Source: Gordius sp. MW1 (Eukaryota; Nematomorpha; Gordioida; Gordea; Gordiidae). From it: a stretch of 64,000 nt of DNA. The notes beneath the pieces were generated by a model. The model did not search any database and was not told the origin of the DNA. It saw only the letters and a program-made list of their open reading frames with translations. Below, one piece after another: positions 35,690 through 46,500 of this stretch (position 1 is its first letter; each line of letters begins with the position of its first letter). A program made the translations under genes and the position numbers. Where the stretch lies: the NCBI GenBank assembly GCA_964036665.1, contig OZ038532.1:16758537-16822536 (forward strand), written 5' to 3'.

Positions 35690-36470
35690 TTGGCCAATGG
35701 TCATTTTTTCTCTATTGGTCAGTGATACTCTATAAGTCAATGATAGCCAAAAAAACGGAAAAAAAATTTTGATGCTCACTTTGGCCAATGGTCATTTTTT
35801 CCATTGGTCAGGAGCCAGCACACGGTAAAAGTGGATATAAATTCATGAGAGTAAAAAAAAACGAAACAAAAAATTTCGAATCACATTTTAGCCAATGGTC
35901 ATTTTTTTCCATGGTCAGCAGCCAGGACACGGTAAAAGTGGATATAAATTCATAATAGTCATAAAAAAAACGAAAAAAAAGTTTTCGAATCACATTTTGG
36001 CCAATGGTCATTTTATTCCATTGGTCAGCAGCCAACGGACGGCCAAAAAGTCATAATAGCAATGGTAGGAACAGGAACAATCATAATAGTCAAAAAAAAC
36101 GAAAAAAATAATTTCGATTCACATTTTGGCTAATGGTCATTTTTTCCATCGGTCAGGAGCCAGCGGACGGCCAAAAAGTCATAATAGCAATGGTAGTAAC
36201 AGGAACAATCATAATAGTTAAAAAAAAACGAAAAAATAAACTCGGATTCACATTTTGGCCAATGGTCATTTTTTTCATTGGTCAGCAGCCAGCGGACGGC
36301 CAAAAAGTCTTATTATCAATGATAGTAACAAGAACAATCATAAGAGTCAAAAAAACTCCGGGACTCTAACCCAAAAACTAGTTAAATTGCATAGCAATTA
36401 AAAGTAAACAACTTTTATTTATGTTTATTATAAGCGGACGGCCAAAAAGTCATATTATCAATGGTAGTAA
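35690..36470. repeat. Minisatellite, about six units of 91-130 bases
   Basis: GGCCAATGGTCATTTTTTCC recurs with few changes at about 35692, 35783, 35889, 35998, 36127 and 36257. Each unit continues with ATTGGTCAG-AGCCAGC, then either GGTAAAAGTGGATATAAATTC or GGCCAAAAAGTCATAATAGC, and an A-rich spacer with ACGAAAAAA. Apparent ORFs here come only from the repeat. Confidence 0.85.
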
Positions 36471-36516
36471 CAGGAAAAATATATTAATTTAATTTAAAAA
36501 AAAATAAAAATTGCCC

Positions 36517-36560
36517 TCTCCGGGAATCGAACCAGCAATTCAGAACGTTCGCCGGGGTTC
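36517..36560 (-). repeat. tRNA-like 3' fragment
   Basis: On the minus strand GCTGGTTCGATTCCCGGAGA followed by GGGCA resembles the T-arm and 3' acceptor strand of a tRNA (B-box-like GGTTCGATTCC). A second B-box-like GGATTCGAACC precedes it. No 5' half, D-arm or cloverleaf is found, so this is a pseudo-tRNA or SINE piece and not a gene. Confidence 0.45.
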
Positions 36561-36655
36561 GAATCCACATTAATAGAGGCATAGGCTTTTGTAGGGGCAC
36601 AGGGACCCATATCAGTAGAGGCATAGGCCCTTGTAGTGGAGGGCATAGGGTAATT

Positions 36656-37160
36656 ATAGCAATTAATATCAATGTTACCCAATTCAAAAACGAATAGATA
36701 TACTTATGCATTAATTTAACGTAGCAATTAAAACCCGACCCCGCCCGAAAGCGAGGGAGATAGAGATGAGGGGTGGGGCACCTCTTATGCATTAATTTAA
36801 AAAATAACACAGCGAGGGAGATAGAGATGAGGTTGGGGCACCTCTTTCTCATGCATAAAATCGATAACCTAATATACCCAATGCAAATAGATAGGGAGGG
36901 TAACGGACAACGGACGGACAACCAAAAACGAGCCCATAAATTGCATAGCAATTAATATATATAATGTTACCCAATTCAAAAACGAATAGATATACTTATG
37001 CATTAATTTAACGTAGCAATTAAAACCCGACCGCGCCCGAAAGCGAGGGAGATAGAGATGAGGGGTGGGGCACCTCTTTCTCATGCATTAATTTAAAAAA
37101 TCAATAACCTAATATACCCAATGCAAATAGATAGGAGGGTAACTGACGGACGGACAACGG
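36656..37160. repeat. Tandem duplication with 292-base offset
   Basis: The block AATGTTACCCAATTCAAAAA at 36671 and at 36963 leads into long matching stretches (ACGAATAGATATACTTATGC, then ACCCGACC-CGCCCGAAAGCG), both ending in AATATACCCAATGCAAATAG. A GGAC/GGACGGAC run follows at about 37144-37180. Confidence 0.85.
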
Positions 37161-37521
37161 ACGGACGGACGGACGGACGGATTTTCTCGCAGATAAGCGT
37201 AGGCGTTTTTGGGGGCTCTGGTGCTGGAATAATTTGCACCGTGGATGGCATTTGCATCGGTTGAGCGATTGGGGGAACTTTTTGGGGTCTTTGGGCCAGC
37301 GTGCCTACGACCGACAGTGAGTTGGCGAGCATTTCTCTCATGGAGTCAATTTGCCGCTGATTCGCTCTTGCTTGTTCCTGGTTCGCTATTGCTTGCTCCT
37401 TTTGGAAGTTGATTAGATCCGCTATCAAGTTGGCGGAGCTCGTGCCCGGAGTCCCGGTTTTCGCTGGACTCGATGGGTTACGCGGGCTCGTTACGCCATC
37501 GGTTGGACCTTTCTTAGCCAT
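37093..37521 (-). CDS. gag-like N-terminal ORF, about 115 meaningful codons
   Basis: Starts MAKKGPTDGV. A low-complexity Pro/Ser/Thr segment is followed by a Gln/Asn/Ala-rich helix (DLINFQKEQAIANQEQARA) and a proline-rich tail (QKVPPIAQPMQMPSTVQIIP), the look of a retrotransposon gag N-terminus. After about 37182 the frame runs into the GGAC repeat and gives RPSVRPSV read-through, so the 3' part is lost. A TATA box lies 117 bases upstream of the start codon. No capsid or zinc knuckle remains. Confidence 0.5.
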   Translation of the reverse strand: MAKKGPTDGVTSPRNPSSPAKTGTPGTSSANLIADLINFQKEQAIANQEQARANQRQIDSMREMLANSLSVVGTLAQRPQKVPPIAQPMQMPSTVQIIPAPEPPKTPTLICEKIRPSVRPSVVRPSVTLLSICIGYIRLLIF

Positions 37522-37637
37522 ATATTGGGGAAAGGGATAAATTTTAGGGAATGATAAGCGATAATCAAAGTAGGGGCAGAATGCGTAAATGCGTGAACAA
37601 TAAAAAAGAGCGAATGTGTAACATGGCGTGTTCCGCG

Positions 37638-37660
37638 TTTATATAGTCTCGTGTCACGTG
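37638..37660 (-). promoter_or_regulatory. TATA box and E-box upstream of the gag-like ORF
   Basis: On the minus strand TATATAAA (37645 to 37638) follows a palindromic CACGTG (37655-37660). Spacing to the start codon at 37521 leaves room for a 5' leader of about 80-90 bases. This is a consensus match, and activity is inferred. Confidence 0.5.
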
Positions 37661-37773
37661 ACTTGGGGGTAATATAATGTACATATACTTTTGTTTCCAT
37701 CGTTTAATCATGAAATATCGTTAATCGCGAATTTTTTCAGGCCCAAGGCTTTGCAATTAAACGGTTTTGACTG

Positions 37774-40589
37774 TAATGAGGTTTGTGGAAATTTAGAATA
37801 ACACTCATAGAAAAAAATGAAAATATTAAGTCTATGAGCATGCTACCATATATACTTTACTATTTGTAAAAATTTGCAATCGCTTTTGATTGTAAAAATC
37901 AGGTGTTAGATAATATTAAGGATTGGGGAAATGACTAATCGCTTATATAATTTATTTGCCTTAAAAACTTATTCTATATTAAAATCCTATAAATGTAGAA
38001 CAATAAAACTGATATTTTACGCTTTTATCAGCATTATATAAATTATCTATTTGCTCAATGATTTTTATAGTTTTGTATAATATTGAAAGGTCAAGGCTAT
38101 AAAACGGAATTATCATCAAAGTTTAAGGAAGTCTGATGATTATAATTCTTATATATTCAAATTCATAATGACTCTTATCCTTGAGATTAACAATCAAGCG
38201 AGGTTTCTTATAAATTATTAAATGTATTTTGTGTGTTTGTAAAATTAAATTTTAAATAGAGTTGCTTAATTTTAATATAAGTTACTTAACATGTGATGTA
38301 GAAAATTAATAAATAAATAAATAAATGAATAAATCGCTAAATAAAAAAAATTTATAAAGTTCTTTATAATATAAATTTGGCGAGACAAAAAATATTCGGT
38401 TATATAAATTAAATAAAATCCACCATTATGGCTTAAATTTAAAAAATGAAATGTGTGGATTTACGTACCCAAATGAATATGCTTTCACGCGATTTGTTTT
38501 TTATATAATAGAAATATTCAAGGTTGTTTTAATTGACCGTGACCGAAACTACTAATATTTGTTTATCATTTAATCTTTCCGGCATCATCAAAGGCGAATT
38601 AAAGATTAAATATTCGTTATTCAGATCCGTTTAAAATTAGGAAACTATTTTAAGGGTTGTTTTAATTAATTATTCGAAAGTAATATAGAAAGATGATTAT
38701 AGGAATTAAAGTTTGGGTTTTTAAGACCCCCTATACCATCAATGTCACCATATTGAACCTAGCAAACAGATTAATTATAAATATATCGGTCCTACCCAAT
38801 ATTTATTTTATTAATTTATACTACCTATTAATGTCAAATATCATCAGTAACAAAATTTTATGTTCAGCCAAATTGACTTGTTTATTTAATTCAATCTTTT
38901 TAAAAATTAATAGATTTAGTTGTCTTTAACCTATAATAATTTAGCGAACTTCCCTATTCGTTCATTAATTGTCAAATAATTATATGCAAAAATCGGAATA
39001 AATTATAATTCAATTCATAAAAATTTGCAATTTTAATATTCTACTCTACTTAAAAATTGTAGCCTTATGTGGTGTAAGGTTAATAAGAGGGTACTTCTCG
39101 TCGTACATCCCCAGGCTTTTTCTGAGTCAATAAACTTTCAAGTTTTATGATAAAAACCATGGAGAATTTCCTCGTCTAGGCAAGTCGCTGATTATACAGA
39201 TATGTCGCATAATGATAATTAATATCGGCAAGTTTTTCCCCTCCAATAATTCCGAACTTTATCGTAAGTATTAATTCATTTAAATGAATGGTCTACTTTT
39301 GAATGGATTGTTTAAAATATCTAAAAGTTTTCCCCTGTTTTAGCCTGCATTAATGCAGCTAGGGAGCAATTACTTCTTAGGAAGTTAACACTATCGGGAA
39401 GTTAATTCATAGTAACTTACTTACTAATAAAAATTAAGCGTTTAAATTGGCTTGCATTCGTAAATAAATTAGTAACCTAAAAATAATAATTTTTAAAAGT
39501 ATGATATGTTGTAAATTAATATGCCATCCCCTTGTTATATCCTCATAAAATTTGTTCACGTATACTTGCGATGCAATGCCATTTCATAAAATAAATACCG
39601 ATAAATTGTGGTAGGCTGGATCAGGCATGGAAATAATTAACAAATTGTTTGGTTTCTGTTTTTTGAACTAGTTCCTCTCTAATTACAAAATATAATAAAT
39701 AATATTTATACACAAAAGTTTATTCACTTTCACTTTTAGCATTACAACCGACTTACATATTTCAAGTATTAGGGCGATTCCCGTTTAAATTATAATTATT
39801 TACCACAATAAGTACCTAAGCAAAACTTTTTTGAATTTCTTGCATTAGAAAAACATACTTTACCAGGAGATATTTGTTGCGAATTATAGTGCTCATGCTC
39901 ATGATTTAAAAGTTATTCTTGCCGCTTGCAAAACAACACAGGCATTTTTAATGCCGCAAATATCTTATTAATAATACTTTAATTTTCAACATATTTTTTA
40001 AAACGATTGGTGCATAACTATCACCGTGAATCCTTTAAACTTCAAATATATCCCTCATATAATAAAATTTTTGATGACAACTATTGTGTACAAACATATT
40101 ATTTTGCGAAAATTGATGTTACTATAATTTGACCGTAAAAATGAATTAAAAGTTACATTTTCATTTTATTATTACAAAGCTATTTTTGTTTATTTATCTT
40201 GACCTATATATATATATAACCTTACTTTTTTGAATATGTTTTTTATTAAAATTTTCCAATAGAAAATCGAAACTATAAAATGCGCTTTAATTGATGCTTT
40301 AACATTTTGTTTACCCTTGTAGCGATCACATTCAATTCAACCAATAGTAATAACACACAATAGTATTTCGTTCGTGCTACGTCTTTTTCGGGAAATCCAA
40401 ATTAGGTAAACACTTACTATCCTCTTAATAAATATCCGTTTTCGTTCGTTGAAATTTATTAGTGTGTGCAACTTTATCGAATGCATTTTGAACGGATGTC
40501 ATATAATTAAAATTATATGCATAAAATTTTAAAAATAATCCAGCATTTATTATCGTTCGCAACTGTATAAATTTTTCGACACTTATTCC
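37774..40589. other. Intergenic DNA upstream of the chondroitin synthase gene
   Basis: AT-rich, with no supported gene. A 78-codon frame at 38693-38929 is AT-driven and has no domain. The synthase promoter should lie near 40300-40580, but no specific element can be named. Confidence 0.4.
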
Positions 40590-43500
40590 ATGGCCGTGCC
40601 AGCAGCACCGTCTAGTCCAATTCGGGGTCCCAGTTTGTGGGCTTTACGTTCGGCCTTGGATCTCGAAAAAATCTCGACCAAATCGCGTAAAAGATACAGT
40701 TCATTGTGCAATTTCCTTTTGAGCGTCGTTTTAGGCACATTCCTCAGCCTGGTAATTCAAATAATTGTTATGTCTCGGACACCTTGTAAATTAATGCAAG
40801 CCTCCATACACACCACCGATTATTTGAATGTTAAAAATAATTACCTTCTCCATAAATCACCGAATATTCAAGAACACCCTCATTTAAGGAATATTGTCGC
40901 AAAACCGAATGCAAAAATGAAACACGATACGAAAAACATGTCTCGGAATATTCCGGATTCAGGTACACACGTCTTGCATTTTTATATACATTAAGAATAT
41001 ATATTGTATTTGGATCCCAAACGGATAGTTGTTCGTTAGATGTAGTTTAATAAGATCGTATGGATGTACATTTAATCAGAACTACACTATGTCTATACCG
41101 TTAAGATAAGCGAAAATAGCTAATGCAAATAATGATCCAAGGAGATAAGAAGTTGTCCCTCCCTGCCCCCTTTAAAGTTATTTGCATAAAGGCCAAAAAG
41201 CACTGTTATGTTTATTTTAATAATAGCAGGGAGACCGGGAACTCAATAGCCATGAGAAATTTAATCAAATTAAAAAAAAAAGAAAAAAGTTTTTTTTATT
41301 TTTTCATTGGAATACATTTTTATAGTCTATTTTTACTGTAGAAAAAAATGGGGAAAAATTGCTAATAGTTTTTTTATAAATTGAGTTTAAAAAAATCAAA
41401 AATCCTAGAAATTTTAAAAGTGCCTGGGGCTTGTTATAGCCCTGTTCATGGGATAAATTATCGCTAACGTTTTCACTTCTTATTAGTTTGTGCTATCTCA
41501 AATCAATACAAAGATTGTTTCATTATAAAAAACATAGAAATGGCAAATGTAATATGATTGTATTTTATATAATACAAATATAAAAAGGGTCAAGATGACA
41601 ATCTGACTTAAGTACAATTAATAGACAGATTCTGCAATCGAAAAAAACTTTTAGTCGTTTTTTAAAGTATGATCATAGTCTATTTATATTCCAAATTACA
41701 CTAAGTTGGATTATTAAACAAAATTTTTGTTTTTTAAATCTTGTCATTTGTAAGACATAATAAAAAATGGCTAGCACTAGCCCCGACCCCTATTTTTATT
41801 AACAATAATAAAATTTAACATGTTACATTGCGAATAAAAATTTAATCACTACACGGTTTTTATATAAAAAATATCCCTTTATAAGAAAAAACTTCAATTA
41901 GTCCAAAATATACAGGCAAAAAAATTTTATAATACAAAATTTTATTAAGGCTACTAATACCCCCGAAAAATCGTTTTTCTTCTATAAAAATTTTAAATTT
42001 TATTTTTTTAAACAACAAATATTTTACTTATACCTTGTAGAAAAATACACATATGGTTTAAATTTTAATTCTATCATTATTATTTTAAAAATTAATTACA
42101 AAGATAATAGTAACCCCGGGCTACGACTAGCCCCTATCTATGTTTTGATTATAGCTACAACATTGCAGGAAAAGTATTGTGAAAATAAAATATTTTATAT
42201 AGGTGTGTTCAACTGATTCGCTACACCTAAGCTTTTATTATTAAAAAAAATAAATGAGATAATCCAACAAACAAAATTACCCTCATTTGCAATTGTTATT
42301 TATACACAAACAAGTGAGCGTATTTAGGGAACGTGCCCAAATTGCTCACGCTCTTCGACAAATGTGAATTTAAAGTTGTTAAAATTGAATTAAATGTATT
42401 GTAACTTAAAATCTACCTCAAATTTATTTTCTTGTCACTCATGGTATTTAGGAATTTAATTTTTTGTGACATATTAAAATATTTGCCCATTTACACAATA
42501 ACGTTGATTTAGTTTTTATTGTTTAAATTCTATTTTTATTGTTATATTTCATTTAAGCTGCATCATGGTGATACTTTTTGAGATGAACGAGGACAATATA
42601 CAACAAATTTAAAATTTTTTGTTTAAAAGTTCTTATTTTCCTACTAAATTATAAAAAGCCTAAATTGTTTGAGCTCATTACAAAACCGATTAGATTTCTA
42701 ACTTTACAATAAAATGAGTTTTTTATTATTTAAAACAAATATAAATTATTAATAAATCACACAGCTAACATTCATTTTATAATTCTGATTGTAATTACTA
42801 ATTTTTTTACCGACAGTAGGAATTTATCAATAAAACATTTCAATAATTAATATTATTCGAACTGCCTTACTGATCAAACTGGGGCAAGCTTTGCTTATTT
42901 TTTGTTTTTATAAATCTTTATTAGGTAAAATCTATATATATGAAAAATATAAAACACGATCAATGAATAAATAAAAAGCGTGTAAAAAGCGTGACTACTC
43001 TTCATCTTCATCGAGGGCCAGAAGCCAGGTGTTCGGAAAATGCCTTATAATTGTATTTGGCTATTAAAATTCCTATTTTTTGGCGCAAAAGAAAACTTGC
43101 TGAGTACTTTCCTTCGGGAGATCTCTTTCCTATCAATTTAAAGAAATGCCCGTTTGCCAAAAGTGGCGGAACAGGAAGCCACGATAGTATTTATGAGTTT
43201 CGCGTGCTTCCGCTAGAGTTAATGGGTCAGCGTTATTGTTAGAGGGTGCAAATACGTCGATGCAGGTAAAGTCCCAAGATAGGAACTTACCATCATCCCA
43301 TGGAATTGTGGATGTTCCATCGGGGCGCATTCTACCCTCAAGAGTGGGTTCTGATGGTTTGCCCATTTAAAAGTGTGCGTAGACGTCTCTCTCTGTTATC
43401 TACTTCTTAACACATAATTTTGGCTAATATGTCATAGCTCATTAAAAAATGTCAAAAAGAAAAACCTATATAAGCTTTTGCGCATGATCTTACCACTCAA

Positions 43501-46500
43501 CTATTCTCATGTCGGGTTATTAAATGTAAATTTGTTTGATTTATGGAATCTAAAGGGGAGACAATGGCAAAAGTTGACACCAATAATAAACTACACCCAC
43601 AAGAATTTATAAAATGTTTGAAATTATGTGTTTTTTCATGCGGTTAAGAATTGTCTATTGTTGAAGGGAAAAAATTATACAACTTGATAAGTTTTATACA
43701 AAATTTCCAACAAAATGCCTTGATCGGACATTAGTTTGGCAGCTTAAGCAAAAATTGGTAGGGTGCCACAATAAAATATATTCCCTTTTTATTCGAGCAT
43801 ATACATTCCAATTGGAGTCGTTCAAAACGATAGTATTTAATTACCCCCAATAATGCATTTAGGTCAAAATCTAAAAATATTCTATGTTCATAAAAGTTAT
43901 ATGTTTGCAATTCTAAATTTAGGCAATTTGCCGGTGAAATTCATTACGGAAAATATAAATTCGTGGTTACCACTTCTGAGCATAATATCATTCAATTTTT
44001 CCTAAACATATTCCCATACAAATAAGTTTGCTCGAGAGATTGTTCCAGTAACCCATGGGCACTTTTTACAAAAAATTATGATAATAATTAATGTTACATA
44101 CCGAATTTATTTATTAGTTAATATTTTTGGACTTATAATTTTTCTATTTTTATAAAAAATTTAAATAAATTTATAAATGATGCTACCATTTAAATATGAC
44201 CACGATTTGTGCCGATATTTAGGGTCTCTCTGACACTTTCTAAATTATTAAATAAAATATGCAAATTTCGTCTTAACATATAACTTGTTTATTTTAAGTT
44301 CAAATATTTTAATGCTTACTACTCATCGTAATTTTAATAAGGCAACAAAATTTTATGGAAAAATATATTCTTCTTATTTCTAATTTATTTGTCAGCCCAA
44401 AATCCAAATATTAATAGACGATGGTCACTCTAGGGGCAGAAAGCTGCGACTAGTGGTGGGAAAAACTAGGTGGGCGAACATAAGGTTCGCCTAAGGTCAG
44501 GTTATGAGTCTCAGGGTACCCTAGCCTAAAACCTTTTAAGTCAGTCTTGGGTTTTGCGGGGTTTACGAACATATGGTATAGTTTTTTTATATCAAAATAT
44601 TATGACAAAAGTAAGGTCGCAAACATTATTAGATTTATTAATTATCATTTGTTTAAATTACAAAAAAAAATAATAGCATTTTATAATCAATTTAGAAAAA
44701 GGAGGTGACCTGACCCAACCTTAAGGATGGGGTTTGGGATTCCTTCCAACCTAAGGTGTTGGCTTAGACTTTGAATCTAGCCCAAAATTTTAGTATGGGT
44801 TTTGGGGAAACCCTGTGGATGCAAAACCCAAGGCTGACTCAAAAGGTTTTAGGTTAGGTATGAACCCCAGGTTTCCCCACCACTAGCTGCAACCACCTTC
44901 AAAATTTAGATTTTATTTTTATCCCATTTTCTTTCCTAAATTATTTACAAATCTTTAGTTCCCTCTGATTAAACTCCGAATAGACAATAGTCTCTATCTA
45001 GTTATGAAGCCGAGCATCTTTTTCATGTATTCCGTTATATAAAAATATTATTAAAAAAACAATTCAGCTGAGCCCAAGTGTTAATTTGATACGCTAAAAT
45101 ATCAAAACAATCTTAAAATATACCAATATAACTATAATAAAAATTTCACTGGTTGCCCCTAAAGTATTTACAAAATAATGCTAAAAGTTTAGGTAAAAAA
45201 GTTAACATTCTTGAAAAGAACCATTATTTTTGTCTTAAACACATTCGGTTTAAAAATATTTAATTAAAAAATAGGCACTAAAGATAATCAATTGATAATT
45301 TTCTAGGCTGTTAGGGGATTGTTATATTTATTAGCAACTAATATAAAAAATCTTTAATAATTTACATAGATGAAAAGCAATCACATGGAATCAATGACCA
45401 AAAAGCAGAGAAATCTTCAAAGTCCTCGGAGCAAATTAAGTTCACAAATGAGGAAAATTTAGTTTTAATAGGAGTAATGACGGCTCGAAAATTTTTGGAT
45501 ACCAGAGTACTTGCTGGACATCGTACTTGGGTTAAGGATATACCCGGCCGCGTTATATATTTTTGCAGCGATGTTCGAACTTCATTAACAAACGCCACTG
45601 AAAATAATTTAAATCAGGCAATCAATTTTTCCTTCAAGAATGGAAGAACCCACTATTCGCAAGATGATATAAGAGCATTTATGCCGCTAGAGGTATCAGC
45701 TAACAAAGAAACCAATGAACAAACCTATGATATGACAAACGACCATGATATACCACTAGTTATCTCATTACCTGGGGTAAATGATGCCTACCCACCGCAA
45801 AAAAAGAGTTTTATGATGTTAAAATTCATGTATGAAAATTTTGGGCAACAATTCAAATGGTTTGTTCGGGCCGATGATGATGTGTATATTAAGGGAAGTA
45901 AATTAGGGAAACTTCTGAGATCCTTAGATAGCAACGAGCCGTATTACATAGGTAACAATATATATCACATTCTTACATAATGTATACAAAATTAACGAAA
46001 AAAATATAAGCAAGCTTTTATATTAATATTAATTAATTGACAATCAATTATTAAAAAATTAAGGGCAAACAGGACAAGGTAAAAAAGAAGAACTTGGGAC
46101 GCTTCATCTTAATTACGATGAAAATTTTTGCATGGGTGGTCCTTCTATGATTATGAGCCAAGAGACGCTTAAACGCATGGCACCTCACATTAAATATTGC
46201 CTAAATCATTTATACACAAGTCACGAGGACGTGGAAATTGGTAGATGTGTCAAGACGTTTGCTTCTATCCCTTGCACTTGGTCTTATGAAGTAATAACTA
46301 TTTAAAAAATATTAAAAATAACTCTAACCATCTCCATAAACATTTATAGGGTTTTAAATTCTTTGTTTTCCTAACCAAATCCAATCCCCAAGCAAACAAT
46401 ATATTTTACTTTTTACTCAACCTTAAAAAATTAACGTGAGATTTTATCCTAGGTTCCTGTCCTTCAGTTAGCTAAAAATAACAAGGCAAATTATTAACTT

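Larger units (their letters stand above)
35081..37773. mobile_element. Composite pogo-like TA-flanked element
   Basis: Left end TA|CAGTCTAAAAATC and right end ACGGTTTTGACTG|TA, with TTATCGCGA/TTAATCGCGA words near both ends, are typical of pogo/Tc1-like terminal repeats and a TA duplication. The arms match only in part. Inside are a six-unit minisatellite, a tRNA-like piece, a 292-base tandem duplication and a minus-strand gag-like ORF with its own TATA box. No transposase is seen, so the element is non-autonomous or a composite. It begins nine bases after the polyadenylation signal of the ADAMTS gene starts. Confidence 0.55.

Noticed and set aside
36517-36560. tRNA gene
   Set aside because: Only T-arm and acceptor-like sequence is present, T-stem pairing is imperfect, and no 5' half was found.
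36484-36951. Long minus-strand ORFs (up to 155 codons)
   Set aside because: They run through the 292-base tandem duplication and repeat themselves; no domain and no independent support.
38693-38929. 78-codon hydrophobic frame
   Set aside because: Composition follows the AT-rich background, no domain, no splice partners; could be tested by RNA-seq.
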